The notes under the pieces: model-generated
The model's input: only the letters and a program-made list of their open reading frames with translations
Database searches by the model: none
What the model was told of the DNA's origin: nothing
Source of the DNA: Acidobacteriota bacterium
Lineage (GTDB): Bacteria; Acidobacteriota; Vicinamibacteria; Vicinamibacterales; 2-12-FULL-66-21
Length of the DNA stretch: 64,000 nucleotides
NCBI GenBank assembly: GCA_003222675.1
Contig: QHWT01000084.1
Location: 26,095-90,094 of the forward strand
Direction of reading: 5' to 3'
Position numbers and translations under genes: made by a program
Part shown: positions 42,193 through 52,319 of the stretch, piece after piece
Layout of the letters: the number at the start of each line of letters is the position of its first letter
How positions within the stretch are numbered: position 1 is the first letter of the stretch

Positions 42193-43383
42193 TCACGCGT
42201 TAGGGAGCGCCGCGACACCCGGAAGTTCCCGGCCGCCCAGAAATTCGAGTGACGCGCCGCCGCCCGTCGAGACGTGCGTGATCTTGTCGCTCACGCCCGC
42301 CTTTGCGACGGCCGCGATGGAATCGCCGCCGCCAATCACCGTCGTGCCGTTCACCGAGGCGACCGCCTTCGCAACCTCAACGGTACCCTTCGCAAACTGA
42401 TCGATCTCGAACACGCCCATCGGGCCGTTCCAGATGACGGTCTTCGCGGGTGCGATGACGTCGCGATATATCGCGATCGTCTTTGGCCCGATATCCAGCC
42501 CCATGCGTTCGCCAATCTTCGTGTCGCCGACGTCAAGTGTTTCGGACGGCGCCCCCGCCTCGAGCTTCGGCGCAACGACGTGATCGACGGGCAGCTCCAG
42601 CCGGAGGTTGCGTGCTTTCGCCCGGCTCTCGATCTCGCGCGCGGCTCCAACGAGATCCTGCTCGACGAGCGATGTGCCGACGGGAACGTTGCGCGCCTTG
42701 AAAAAGGTGTACGCCATGGCCCCGCCGATCAGGAGCGCGTCGACGCGCGGGATAAGGTTTTCGATCACCTCCAGCTTGTCCGAGACCTTCGCGCCGCCGA
42801 GGATGGCGACGAACGGGCGATCGGGCCGCTCCAGGACGCGTCCCAGATGCTCCAGCTCCGCGGCCATCAGAAATCCCGCGGCCGCCTCCTTGACGTGGCG
42901 GACGATGCCTTCCGTCGATGCGTGCGCGCGGTGGGCTGATCCGAACGCGTCGTTGACGTAGACGTCCGCGAGCGCGGCAAGCTGTTTCGCAAACTCAGGA
43001 TCATTTTTCTCTTCTTCCGCATGGAACCGCAGGTTCTCGAGCAGCACGACGCCGTTCGTCCCTGCCTGCTCGATCGCACGTCGTGCCGGATCGCCGACAC
43101 AGTCTTCCGCAAACGCAACCGGCCGCTTCAGCAGCTTCGACAGCGCCGCGGCCACGGGCTTCAGCGAGTACTCCGGGTTCGGTTTGCCTTTCGGCCGGCC
43201 CAGATGGGAACAGAGAACAACGGCGCTGGCGTTCTGGTCGATGACGTAATTGATCGTCGGCAGCGATGCGCGGATGCGCGTGTCGTCCGTGATCGTTCCG
43301 TTCTTGATCGGGACGTTGAAGTCGACGCGTATCAGCACGCGCCGTCCCTTCACATCGAGATCCTTGACGCTCCGCTTTGTCAT
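42193..43383 (-). CDS. pgk: Phosphoglycerate kinase
   Basis: 396 aa, normal length. Transfers phosphate from 1,3-bisphosphoglycerate to ADP. Motifs: [15 protein letters not shown] near 15, [16 protein letters not shown] near 60, [19 protein letters not shown] near 113, [15 protein letters not shown] near 143, [18 protein letters not shown] near 192 and the nucleotide loop [15 protein letters not shown] and [11 protein letters not shown] near 350-380. Second gene of the gap-pgk-tpiA-secG series. Confidence 0.97.
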   Translation of the reverse strand: MTKRSVKDLDVKGRRVLIRVDFNVPIKNGTITDDTRIRASLPTINYVIDQNASAVVLCSHLGRPKGKPNPEYSLKPVAAALSKLLKRPVAFAEDCVGDPARRAIEQAGTNGVVLLENLRFHAEEEKNDPEFAKQLAALADVYVNDAFGSAHRAHASTEGIVRHVKEAAAGFLMAAELEHLGRVLERPDRPFVAILGGAKVSDKLEVIENLIPRVDALLIGGAMAYTFFKARNVPVGTSLVEQDLVGAAREIESRAKARNLRLELPVDHVVAPKLEAGAPSETLDVGDTKIGERMGLDIGPKTIAIYRDVIAPAKTVIWNGPMGVFEIDQFAKGTVEVAKAVASVNGTTVIGGGDSIAAVAKAGVSDKITHVSTGGGASLEFLGGRELPGVAALPNA

Positions 43384-43486
43384 TTAGCAGCCCGTATGCG
43401 CTGATTCGGTACCACCCGGCCCCGAAAGGCCCGAAGCTTCACGGCCAGGACAACGGAGTGGCCGGTGATCTCGGGCAGACACACCA

Positions 43487-44494
<1,008 letters not shown>

Positions 44495-44522
44495 CTAATG
44501 CTCCGACAGACCCAAACGATTG

Positions 44523-44552
44523 ATTCTAGTGAACGGCTTGCGCGGGGGTCAA
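44523..44552 (-). promoter_or_regulatory. Sigma-70 promoter of gap-pgk-tpiA-secG
   Basis: On the minus strand TTGACC (44552-44547), 18-base spacer, TAGAAT (44528-44523). The best sigma-70 match in the window, 29 bp upstream of the gap ATG. Confidence 0.65.
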
Positions 44553-44644
44553 ACCCTCGCTACAGTAGCCACGGATCGCACGGATCCCACGGAGCAATCG
44601 ATCAGTGGTCTGGGCAAACAATCCTTCAGTGGTCTGGCGCAGCC

Positions 44645-45973
44645 ATGTACGCCGCCTATAGCGTCCTCATCGTGACGTTCTTCGTCGTCATGTCGCCGTA
44701 CCTGGCGTGGCAGGCGATCCGATACCGCAAGTACATCGGCAGCCTGCGCCAGCGACTCGGGTACCTGCCGATCTCGTTCAACCTCGACGGCGACGAATCG
44801 ATCTGGATTCACGCCGTGTCGGTCGGCGAAGTCCTGACGGCGCGCGCGCTGCTGCCGCAGCTGCGCGAGCGCTACCCGCGCCTCCGCCTGTTCCTCTCGA
44901 CGACGACGATGACGGGGCAGCAGGTTGCGAAGAACAATCTTCAGTACGTCGACGAGGTCTTCTACTTTCCATTCGACCTCGGCTTTATCGTGAACCGGAC
45001 GCTGCACCTCGTGAAGCCGCGGCTGTTCATCATGATGGAGACAGAGATCTGGCCGAACCTGCTGCGCGCGTGCCGCCGCGCCGGTGTAAGGACGGTGCTC
45101 GTCAACGGACGCATCTCGGCGCGCTCGTACCCGCGCTACCGCCTGGCGCGTCCGTTCGTCCGTCGCGTCCTGGCCCACGTCGATCGGTTCTGCATGCAGG
45201 GAGAGGAATCCGCGCGCCGTATCGTGGACATCGGCGCCGATCCGGAGAGGGTCGTGGTGACCGGCAGCCTGAAGTTCGATTCGCTCGAGATTCCTGGCTC
45301 CGCGCAGGATCGCGGGCGCAATCGCATCCTGCGCTATTTTCGAACCGGCAGCGACCGTCCCGTGATCATCGCAGCGAGCACGCTGAAGGGCGAGGAAGAA
45401 CCGATCTTCGAGGCGTTCCAGCGCATTCGCGCGCGCTTGCCGCAGACACTACTCGTCATCGCGCCGCGCAAGCCCGAGCGATTCGACGAGGTGGAGCAGC
45501 TCGCGCGCCGTGGTGGCTGGACCGTCGCGCGCCGCACCGAGCTTCGCGTGGATGCCGAACCGCGCCACGACATCATCGTGCTCGACACGGTTGGCGAGCT
45601 CGCGCAGTTGTATCAGATCGCGACCGCGGTGTTCGTCGGCGGCAGCCTCGTGGATCAGGGGGGACACAATATCCTCGAGCCCGCGGTGTTCGGCAAGGCG
45701 ATCGTGTTCGGGCCGTATATGCAGAATTTTTCCGAGATCGCGCGCGCGTTCCTCGAACGCGACGCGGCGATTCAGGTGCGCACGCCGCGTGAGCTGGAGC
45801 ACGCCCTGCTGGGCCTGTTGAACGATCCGGTTCGGCGCGCGAGCCTTGGCGCCGCCGCCCGCGCGCTCGTGGAAGCGAACCGTGGTGCGCGCAATAAGAC
45901 GATGACGGCCGTCGGCCAGCTCATGCCGCCTCAGAACCCCGGCAACGTCAGGCCGTTCCGGATCGTCCACTGA
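44645..45973 (+). CDS. waaA: Kdo transferase (3-deoxy-D-manno-octulosonic acid transferase)
   Basis: 442 aa, GT30. Adds Kdo to lipid IVA at the inner membrane, cytosolic side. One N-terminal anchor helix (VLIVTFFVVMSPYLAWQAIR); SIWIHAVSVGEVLTARALLP near 50, LSTTTMTGQQVAK near 80, METEIWPNLLRACRRAGVRT near 125, and donor-site motifs VIIAASTLKGEEEP near 240 and GGSLVDQGGHNILEPAVFGK near 335. The longer frame from 43508 is a shadow of gap. It begins the LPS gene series; a 127-bp hairpin repeat separates it from lpxK. Confidence 0.94.
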   Translation: MYAAYSVLIVTFFVVMSPYLAWQAIRYRKYIGSLRQRLGYLPISFNLDGDESIWIHAVSVGEVLTARALLPQLRERYPRLRLFLSTTTMTGQQVAKNNLQYVDEVFYFPFDLGFIVNRTLHLVKPRLFIMMETEIWPNLLRACRRAGVRTVLVNGRISARSYPRYRLARPFVRRVLAHVDRFCMQGEESARRIVDIGADPERVVVTGSLKFDSLEIPGSAQDRGRNRILRYFRTGSDRPVIIAASTLKGEEEPIFEAFQRIRARLPQTLLVIAPRKPERFDEVEQLARRGGWTVARRTELRVDAEPRHDIIVLDTVGELAQLYQIATAVFVGGSLVDQGGHNILEPAVFGKAIVFGPYMQNFSEIARAFLERDAAIQVRTPRELEHALLGLLNDPVRRASLGAAARALVEANRGARNKTMTAVGQLMPPQNPGNVRPFRIVH

Positions 45974-46100
45974 CAGGCTGCTGAAAAGCACAGTCTGGCT
46001 GTCAATGCTGAATGCCCAATGCCGAATGCCAGAGTTCCTTGCTACTTGGGCATTTAGCATCAGGCATCTGGCATTGACACCGGCTTTTTCAACAACCTGC
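45974..46100. repeat. Hairpin (MITE-like) repeat inside LPS operon
   Basis: 127 bp with imperfect terminal inverted repeats, CAGGCTGCTGAAAAGC at the left and GCTTTTTCAACAACCTGC at the right. Inside, GCTGTCAATGCTGAATGCCC pairs imperfectly with GGCATCTGGCATTGACACC. So nearly the whole unit folds on itself. It begins at the base after the waaA stop codon and ends 8 bp before lpxK. A short piece of the left end (GCAGGCTGCTGATGAAGAA) is at 24250. No transposase inside. Confidence 0.75.
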
Positions 46101-46108
46101 TAATCGAA

Positions 46109-47110
46109 GTGGATCCGCTCTCGAGCCTCTACGCGGCCCTCGCTCGCTATCGCCGCCGGTACTACGCGACGCATCCAGAGCGGCGGCGGCGCCTTTCACG
46201 TCCCGTGATCAGCGTCGGCAACCTCGCGGTGGGCGGACGCGCGAAGACGCCGCTCGCCGGCTCGATTGCTGCGCATCTCGCAGCTGCGGGCGAGCGTCCC
46301 GCCATCCTGAGCCGAGGCTACGCCCGGCGTCGCGCACAAGACGGCGTGGTCGTCGTGCGGGACGCGGCAGGCATTCGCGCCGACATCGATCGCGCGGGGG
46401 ATGAGCCGTTGATGCTGGCGCGCCGCCTCGACGGTGTCGCGGTATTGACCTGCGCGGATCGCTATCTTGCGGGCCGTGTCGCCGAACACCATTTCGGGTG
46501 CACGGTGCACGTTCTCGACGACGGGTTTCAACATTTCGCGCTGCATCGATCGATCGACATCGTGGTGATCGGGCGCGAAGATCTGGATCATGCGCGCACG
46601 CTGCCATTCGGCCGGCTGCGCGAGCCGCTCGATGCGCTCGGCGCTGCAAGCGCGGTGATCGCGCTGGACGAGACGACGGTGCAAGGACTGGCCCCCGGTC
46701 GATCGATCTGGCGCGCCCGTCGCGTGCTCGAGCAGGCGCGACTGGTTGAACCGTATGGTGCACCGGCGCAACCGTCAGGAGGATCGGTGGTCGCGGTGGC
46801 GGGCATTGCGCGGCCGCAGCGCTTCTTCTCCGACCTCCGCGCCGCTGGTTGGCCGATCGCCCGTGAGCTGGCGTTCCGCGATCACCATCCGTACTCGGCC
46901 GGCGACGTTGCGCGGATCTGTCGTGTCGCGCGCGAGCAGGGAGCGGATCTCATCGTCACGACGGAGAAGGATCTCGTGCGGCTGCTCCGGTTTCGTCCGT
47001 TTCCGCTATCGCTCGCATGGGTGCCCCTGTCCGTGCGCATCGAGCCGGCGGATGCATTCAATCGATGGCTGACGGCGTCGCTCTTCAATGCGCGCGAGGC
47101 GGTCCAGTGA
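46109..47110 (+). CDS. lpxK: Tetraacyldisaccharide 4'-kinase
   Basis: 333 aa. Phosphorylates the 4' position of the lipid A disaccharide at the inner membrane. Family motifs: PVISVGNLAVGGRAKTPLAG near 31-50 (P-loop), ILSRGYARR near 69, GDEPLMLA near 98, VLDDGFQHFALHRSIDIVVI near 140 and AFRDHHPYSAGD near 252. The P-loop reads GGRAKT where the usual form is GGTGKT; catalytic effect unknown. GTG start. Overlaps the next gene by 4 bp. Confidence 0.9.
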   Translation: MDPLSSLYAALARYRRRYYATHPERRRRLSRPVISVGNLAVGGRAKTPLAGSIAAHLAAAGERPAILSRGYARRRAQDGVVVVRDAAGIRADIDRAGDEPLMLARRLDGVAVLTCADRYLAGRVAEHHFGCTVHVLDDGFQHFALHRSIDIVVIGREDLDHARTLPFGRLREPLDALGAASAVIALDETTVQGLAPGRSIWRARRVLEQARLVEPYGAPAQPSGGSVVAVAGIARPQRFFSDLRAAGWPIARELAFRDHHPYSAGDVARICRVAREQGADLIVTTEKDLVRLLRFRPFPLSLAWVPLSVRIEPADAFNRWLTASLFNAREAVQ

Positions 47111-48075
47111 ACGACGTCCGCGCGGAAACCGGCCGCACACCGACGTTGCTGCACCGGCTCGAGTACGCGGCGGTCATGATGGTGCGGGCGGCGCTGCGCC
47201 CGCTGCCGATGCGTGCGGTGCTCGCGGCAGGGACGCTCCTCGGACGCGTGTTTCACGCCGTCGATCGCAGTCATCGGCGGCTGGCGCTCGTAAATCTGCA
47301 GGCCGCCTTTCCGGTGCGGCCGCTCGACGAGCGTGAAGCGATCGCGCGCGAGATGTTTGGGCACTTCGGCCGCCTGCTGATGGTGCTGCTGAAATTCAGC
47401 ACGATGACGCCCGAGCAGATGCTCGCGCGCGTCGAATTCGACGGCCACGAGCGTGTGGTCGCCGCGCACGCGCAGGGGCGCGGCGCGCTGCTGTTTACCG
47501 GTCATTTCGGCTACTGGGAAATCAACGCATTGGTCCACGCGCTGACGCTCCATCCGATGGCCGTGATGGCGCGGCCGCTGGACAACCCTCTGCTGCACGA
47601 CTTGCTCGAACGTGTGCGCGCGCAGACCGGCAACACGGTCATCTATCGGCGCGGCGCCTTGCGCCGCGTGCTGCGCACGCTCGCCGCCAATCAGGCGGTC
47701 GCGCTGCTCATCGATCAGCACATCCACACCGACGCGGTTTACGTGGACTTCTTCAATCGTCCGGCGGCGACGACCGCGGCGCTTGCCGCAATTGCGTTAC
47801 GGACCGGCGCGCCGGTGATTCCGGTGTTCGCGCTGCCGCTCGCCGGCGGACGCTTTCGGATGGTGTACGAGCATGCCGTCGATCCGCCGAAGGCAGATGA
47901 TCCCGACGCGGTGCGCGATTTCACCCAGCGCTGCACCGACGTGCTCGAGATGTACGTGCGCCGGTATCCGGAGCTCTGGTTATGGATGCACCGTCGCTGG
48001 CGTGACGTTGAACCGGCCACACCTGTGCGAGGCATGTTCCCCGCGGCCGCGAGCGGCGACGAGGAGGGGGAGTGA
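47107..48075 (+). CDS. Lipid A acyltransferase (LpxL/HtrB family)
   Basis: 322 aa. Late acyltransferase of the LpxL/LpxM family, adding secondary acyl chains to Kdo-lipid A. Conserved HFGYWE (H...E catalytic pair, in LLFTGHFGYWEINAL) near 137, RPLDNPLL near 157, the QHIHTDAVYVDFFNR segment near 206 and PELWLWMHRRW near 283. The GTG at 47107 overlaps the lpxK stop by 4 bp; the upstream in-frame part is a shadow. Overlaps waaF by 4 bp. Confidence 0.9.
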   Translation: MNDVRAETGRTPTLLHRLEYAAVMMVRAALRPLPMRAVLAAGTLLGRVFHAVDRSHRRLALVNLQAAFPVRPLDEREAIAREMFGHFGRLLMVLLKFSTMTPEQMLARVEFDGHERVVAAHAQGRGALLFTGHFGYWEINALVHALTLHPMAVMARPLDNPLLHDLLERVRAQTGNTVIYRRGALRRVLRTLAANQAVALLIDQHIHTDAVYVDFFNRPAATTAALAAIALRTGAPVIPVFALPLAGGRFRMVYEHAVDPPKADDPDAVRDFTQRCTDVLEMYVRRYPELWLWMHRRWRDVEPATPVRGMFPAAASGDEEGE

Positions 48076-49082
48076 CGGGCGGCCCGCAGCGTCTCGTGAT
48101 TCGTGCGCCGAACTGGCTTGGCGATGCCGTCATGGCGCTGCCGGCGATGGCATCAATCCGCAGGCACATCGACGGCGCGTTGATCGTCGCGGCGCGCCCG
48201 TCGCTCGCGCCGCTGTTCGAAGAACAGACTGACGCCAGGCCCGACGAGATTCTCGTGCTCGACATGAAGCGCGAGGTCCACCAGTTGCGCGCCGCGCGCG
48301 CCGACGCGATCGTGGTGCTGCCGAATTCGTTCGGAAGTGCCTGGGTCGCCCGCCGCGCGGGCATCGGAGAACGATGGGGGTATGCCGATTCGGGTCGCAG
48401 CGCCCTGTTGACGCGCGCGGTTCGGCGGCCGCGGCGGAAAATTCATCAAATCGAGTACTACCGCAATCTGGTGCGCGGGTTCGGTATTGACGTGGTCGAC
48501 GGGCCTCCGCGCCTTGCCGTCACGGAGCAGACCTCCAGAGCCGCGGAGGCCCTGCTCCGTGACGCGAAGGTCACGGGCGGAGAGCGGCTCGTCGGATTCG
48601 CACCTGGCGCCGCCTACGGTCATGCCAAGCGATGGCCGCCCGATCGTGTGGCGCGCCTGATCGCACAGCTTGCGGCCGCACACGGTGTCGTGCCGGTGCT
48701 CGTCGGCGCCGGCGACGATCGTGTCACCGGGCGTGAGATAGAATCATCGCTGCCCGCCGGCACGCGTCTCGTCAACCTGATCGGCAGAACAACATTGCGC
48801 ACGCTTGCCGGCGTGATCGCGCGATGCGCCGCATTTGTTTCGAATGATTCCGGCGCGATGCACGTGGCCGCGGCGCTCGGCACCCCGCTGACAGCGATCT
48901 TCGGGCCGACAAACGAGCGGGTGACCTCTCCGAGTTCGCACGGTCCGGTCGACATAATCCTGCGGCAGGTGTTCTGTCGCCCCTGCATGCTGCACGAGTG
49001 TCCGATCGATCACCGCTGCATGAAACGGATTCAGGTCGAGGATGTCGCGCAGTCGGTGGCGCGACATCTGACGATTTGGTGA
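48072..49082 (+). CDS. waaF: ADP-heptose:LPS heptosyltransferase II
   Basis: 336 aa, GT9. Adds the second heptose to the inner core. PNWLGDAVMALPAMASIRRH at the start, LPNSFGSAWVARRAGI near 76, FAPGAAYGHAKRWPPDRVA near 174, ANDSGAMHVAAALGTPLTAI-type motif (SNDSGAMHVAAALG) near 255 and IFGPTNERVTSP near 275, plus a cysteine cluster CRPCMLHECPIDHRCM near 301 common in WaaF. Coupled to the acyltransferase by a 4-bp overlap. The short gap after it is a GATTTGGTGATTTGTGATTT repeat. Confidence 0.93.
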   Translation: MTGGPQRLVIRAPNWLGDAVMALPAMASIRRHIDGALIVAARPSLAPLFEEQTDARPDEILVLDMKREVHQLRAARADAIVVLPNSFGSAWVARRAGIGERWGYADSGRSALLTRAVRRPRRKIHQIEYYRNLVRGFGIDVVDGPPRLAVTEQTSRAAEALLRDAKVTGGERLVGFAPGAAYGHAKRWPPDRVARLIAQLAAAHGVVPVLVGAGDDRVTGREIESSLPAGTRLVNLIGRTTLRTLAGVIARCAAFVSNDSGAMHVAAALGTPLTAIFGPTNERVTSPSSHGPVDIILRQVFCRPCMLHECPIDHRCMKRIQVEDVAQSVARHLTIW

Positions 49083-49109
49083 TTTGTGATTTGCTGATTT
49101 GGTGACTGG

Positions 49110-49679
49110 GTGAGTGTGCGTCCTGCAGTATTCCTCGACCGCGATGGCACCTTGATCGAAGAAGCCGGTTACCTCGATCGCCTGGAGCGGCTCGTGTTTT
49201 ATCCGTACAGCGTCGACGCGGTGCGGCTCCTCAATCGCGCCGATCTCGCCGTCGTCATCATCACGAATCAGGCGGGCGTGGCACGCGGCATCGTCCGCGA
49301 AGCGTTTGTCGGCGAAGCGCACCGGCACGTGACGATGAGGCTCGAGCAAGGAGGAGCGCGCGTGGATGGTTTCTACTACTGCCCGCATCATCCGGAGGCC
49401 AGTGTCGAACAGTATCGAAAATCGTGCGACTGCCGAAAGCCACAACCAGGCATGTTGCGGCGAGCGGCGGACGAATTGAAGCTGGATCTCGCGCGATCCT
49501 TCGTCATTGGTGATCGCTGGCACGATCTCCAGGCAGGAGACGCGGTCGGCGCACGCGGCATTCTCGTTCGCACCGGTTATGGCCGTACGGAGGAGGCCGC
49601 CCCGAAAGCGCGTCTGGCCCCCGTGGCCATCGTCGACAATCTGATCGAAGCGGCTTCCTGGATCCTGCGCGCCGCGTGA
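49110..49679 (+). CDS. gmhB: D-glycero-beta-D-manno-heptose 1,7-bisphosphate 7-phosphatase
   Basis: 189 aa HAD phosphatase. Removes the C7 phosphate in ADP-heptose synthesis. DxDGT nucleophile in FLDRDGTLIEEAGYLDRLE near 9, ITNQAGVARG near 51, the zinc loop with CPHHPEASVEQYRKSCDCRK near 91-109 and VIGDRWHDLQAGDAVGA near 130. GTG start in the middle of a short repeat region; overlaps rfaE1 by 4 bp. Confidence 0.93.
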   Translation: MSVRPAVFLDRDGTLIEEAGYLDRLERLVFYPYSVDAVRLLNRADLAVVIITNQAGVARGIVREAFVGEAHRHVTMRLEQGGARVDGFYYCPHHPEASVEQYRKSCDCRKPQPGMLRRAADELKLDLARSFVIGDRWHDLQAGDAVGARGILVRTGYGRTEEAAPKARLAPVAIVDNLIEAASWILRAA

Positions 49680-50686
49680 TGTCACCCGCCGACCGCTCGC
49701 GCCTGCTGGCGCTCGTCGACGCGCTGAAGGGACGCCGCGTGGCGGTGGCCGGCGACCTCATTGCCGACGAATTCATCTACGGCCAGATCGCCCGCGTGTC
49801 GCGCGAAGCGCCGGTGCTGATTCTGAATTACGACTCGACCGAGATCGTCCCGGGCGGAGCCGGAAATGCGGCGGCGAACGTCGCCGCGCTAGGCGGGGCC
49901 GTCCGTGCGGTGGGATTGGCCGGCCGCGACGACACCGGCCGGCGGCTGCTCGACACGCTGAAGCGGCGCCGAGTGGACGTCGCTGGCATCGCGCGTCCCG
50001 GGCGCTATCGCACTCCAACGAAAACGCGCATTCTAGCGGGTGGGATCCATTCCGCCAAGCAGCAGGTCGTGCGGATCGATCGTGCGGCGTCGGCGGCCGC
50101 CGACGACGGCGCGCGCGACGCCTTTGCCAAGAGGGTCCTCGCCGCCGTCCGCGGCTGTGACGCGCTGCTGGTCTCGGACTATGGCAGTGGGCTCGTCACG
50201 CCGGCCCTTGCCGCAGAAGCGCAGCGGATGATGCGGATGCCGATCGTGCTCGTCGACTCGCGTTATCAGCTGCTTCGCTACCACCGTATGACGGCGTGCA
50301 CCCCGAACGAGTCGGAAGTCGAGCAGGCGCTCGGGATTCGCATCGGCGACAACGCGCGCACGCTCGAGCGCGCCGGCCGCGACCTGCTCCGCCGTACGCG
50401 CGCGGCAGCGGTGCTCATCACGCGCGGCAGCCGCGGCATGGCGCTGTTCGAACCGGACACGCGTACCGCGCACATTCCGGTCTTCGGCTCCGATCAGATT
50501 GCCGACGTCACTGGCGCGGGGGACACCGTGATTGCGACGATGACGCTGGCGCTTGCGGCGGGAGCGACGTTCATCGAGGCGGCGCGCCTGGCAAACGTCG
50601 CAGGCGGCCTTGTCGTCATGAAGCGCGGGACCGCGACGGTCAGCGCATCGGAGCTGCGCCGGGCGATCGCCGGCGCGGCAGAGTAA
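49676..50686 (+). CDS. rfaE1: D-glycero-beta-D-manno-heptose-7-phosphate kinase
   Basis: 336 aa ribokinase/PfkB-family kinase, equivalent to the N-terminal half of HldE. VAVAGDLIADEFIYGQIARV near 23, REAPVLI near 44, PGGAGNAAANVAALGG near 60, TACTPNESEVEQALG near 205 and the anion hole and catalytic Asp in DVTGAGDTVIATM near 279. The two HldE activities are on separate genes here; the stop overlaps the rfaE2 start by one base (TAATG). Confidence 0.93.
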   Translation: MMSPADRSRLLALVDALKGRRVAVAGDLIADEFIYGQIARVSREAPVLILNYDSTEIVPGGAGNAAANVAALGGAVRAVGLAGRDDTGRRLLDTLKRRRVDVAGIARPGRYRTPTKTRILAGGIHSAKQQVVRIDRAASAAADDGARDAFAKRVLAAVRGCDALLVSDYGSGLVTPALAAEAQRMMRMPIVLVDSRYQLLRYHRMTACTPNESEVEQALGIRIGDNARTLERAGRDLLRRTRAAAVLITRGSRGMALFEPDTRTAHIPVFGSDQIADVTGAGDTVIATMTLALAAGATFIEAARLANVAGGLVVMKRGTATVSASELRRAIAGAAE

Positions 50687-51324
50687 TGCCGGTGGGCCGC
50701 GTGCTCTCACGTGAAGCGTTGCTGAACGCGATCGCTGCGGATCGCGCCGCCGGCCGCACCATCGCGTTCGCGAATGGCTGCTTCGATCTGCTGCACGTCG
50801 GCCACGTCCGCTATCTGCAGGCTGCCTCGCGCGAGGCGGATCGTCTGGTAGTGGCGATCAACGACGATGAATCAGTCGCGTGCCTCAAAGGTCCAGGTCA
50901 GCCGATCCTTCCCGGCGCGGATCGCGCGGAGATCGTGGCGGCCGTTCGCGGCGTCGACTACGTCACGATTTTTCCCGAGATGAACGTCACGCCTCTGCTG
51001 CTCGCGCTCAAGCCCGACGTGCACTGCAAAGGAACGGACTATACGATCGACACCGTGCCGGAGCGCGAGACCGTCGTCGGCTACGGCGGCCGGATCGCGA
51101 TTGTTGGCGATCCGAAGGATCACTCGACCCGCGATCTGCTATCGCGCATCCGCGGGGGCGGTCGGAACGGAACCGGCGGCGAAGCGCCGGCGGAGCGAAG
51201 GCCGCCTGGCGGGGTGCAGGAGTCCCCGCCTCTCAAACGCGGCCGGAACGGAGCCGGCGGCGAAGCGCCGGCGGAGCGAAGGCCGCCTGGCGGGGTGCAG
51301 GGGTCCCCGCCTCTCAAAAAATGA
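50686..51324 (+). CDS. rfaE2: D-glycero-beta-D-manno-heptose 1-phosphate adenylyltransferase
   Basis: 212 aa. Cytidylyltransferase-fold enzyme, equivalent to the C-terminal half of HldE. ANGCFDLLHVGHVRYLQAA near 27 with the HxGH site, DDESVACLKGPGQPILP near 61 and KPDVHCKGTDYT near 107. The catalytic domain ends near residue 158 (STRDLLSRIRG). The last 54 residues are two copies of a 27-residue unit (GRNGxGGEAPAERRPPGGVQ then xSPPLK) encoded by an 81-bp tandem duplication. It overlaps waaC by 4 bp, so the duplication has kept the frame and the coupling. Confidence 0.93.
   Translation: MPVGRVLSREALLNAIAADRAAGRTIAFANGCFDLLHVGHVRYLQAASREADRLVVAINDDESVACLKGPGQPILPGADRAEIVAAVRGVDYVTIFPEMNVTPLLLALKPDVHCKGTDYTIDTVPERETVVGYGGRIAIVGDPKDHSTRDLLSRIRGGGRNGTGGEAPAERRPPGGVQESPPLKRGRNGAGGEAPAERRPPGGVQGSPPLKK
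51163..51324. repeat. 81-bp direct tandem duplication
   Basis: Two units of 81 bp (51163-51243 and 51244-51324) differ at only a few bases. They contain the inverted pair CCGGCGGCGAAGCGCCGG and the word GGGGTGCAGGRGTCCCC. The unit is in frame with rfaE2 and provides its C-terminus and the waaC translation start region. Confidence 0.92.
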
Positions 51325-52319
51325 ATATCCTGGTCGTTCGCCTGGGGGCGTTGGGCGACATTGTCCATGCCATGCCGGCCGTCGCCGCCATTCGCCGCGC
51401 GCATCCCGGCGCGCGCATCGACTGGCTGGTCGAGGCGAAGCACCGCGCGATCGTCGATTTGGTCACGGCGATCGATCGCACGATTGCGTTGGAGCGTCCG
51501 TCAGTTGATGCGTGGGTCGCCGTCACGCGCCAGCTGCGCGCGACCGCGTACGACATCGCGATTGATTTCCAGGGGTTGCTCAAGTCGGCCGTGCTGGCCC
51601 GTGCCTCGGGGGCGGCACGGGTCGTCGGCTTTTCGATCTGGCACCTGCGCGAGAAGACCGCGCGTCCGTTCTACTCGGCATCGGCGCCCGCGGAAGGCGC
51701 GCACGTCATCCGCAACAACCTGCACCTGCTGCGCGTGCTCGGCATCGAGGACGAGGAGATCACTTTTCCGATCGTGGACATCGTCTCGCCGGCGCTCGAT
51801 GAACTGCGAACGCGCGTCAACAGTCGGCCCTTCGCATTGATCAACCCGGGCGCTGCATGGCCGAACAAGCGGTGGCCGGCGGATCGATTCGGCGAGCTCG
51901 CGACATTTCTGCGCGAAGCGTCAGGGCTTGTGCCTGTCGTCTTGTGGGGTCCAGGTGAAGAGCTCCTCGCCGACGCTGTGATTGCAGCATCAGGCAATGC
52001 CGCCGTTGCGGCGCCTGCGACGCGTGTGCCGGATCTCGTTGGGCTGTCGCGCGCCGCCGCCCTCGTCGTGTCGGGCGATACGGGGCCGCTGCACATTGCA
52101 ACGGCGGTTGGGACGCCTACCGTCAGCATCTTCGGACCGACGAATCCGGACCGCAACGGCCCATGGTCAGAGGGTGATGTGAGCGTGTCGCGATTCGATC
52201 GCTGCGTCTGTCATTACGATCGCAAGTGTCACGCGCCGCGCTGGTGCCTCGAAGACGTGTCCGTGGCGGAAGTGTGCGCGGCGGTCCAACAGCGGCTCGC
52301 CGGAAGAGCGCATGGCTGA
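51321..52319 (+). CDS. waaC: ADP-heptose:LPS heptosyltransferase I
   Basis: 332 aa, GT9. Adds the first heptose onto Kdo. VVRLGALGDIVHAMPAVAAI at the start, IDFQGLLKSAVLARASGA near 81, LINPGAAWPNKRWPADRFG near 174, VVSGDTGPLHIATAVGTPTV near 251 and IFGPTNPDRNGPW near 272. The ATG overlaps the rfaE2 stop (ATGA). Ends 8 bp into the next gene. Confidence 0.93.
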   Translation: MNILVVRLGALGDIVHAMPAVAAIRRAHPGARIDWLVEAKHRAIVDLVTAIDRTIALERPSVDAWVAVTRQLRATAYDIAIDFQGLLKSAVLARASGAARVVGFSIWHLREKTARPFYSASAPAEGAHVIRNNLHLLRVLGIEDEEITFPIVDIVSPALDELRTRVNSRPFALINPGAAWPNKRWPADRFGELATFLREASGLVPVVLWGPGEELLADAVIAASGNAAVAAPATRVPDLVGLSRAAALVVSGDTGPLHIATAVGTPTVSIFGPTNPDRNGPWSEGDVSVSRFDRCVCHYDRKCHAPRWCLEDVSVAEVCAAVQQRLAGRAHG

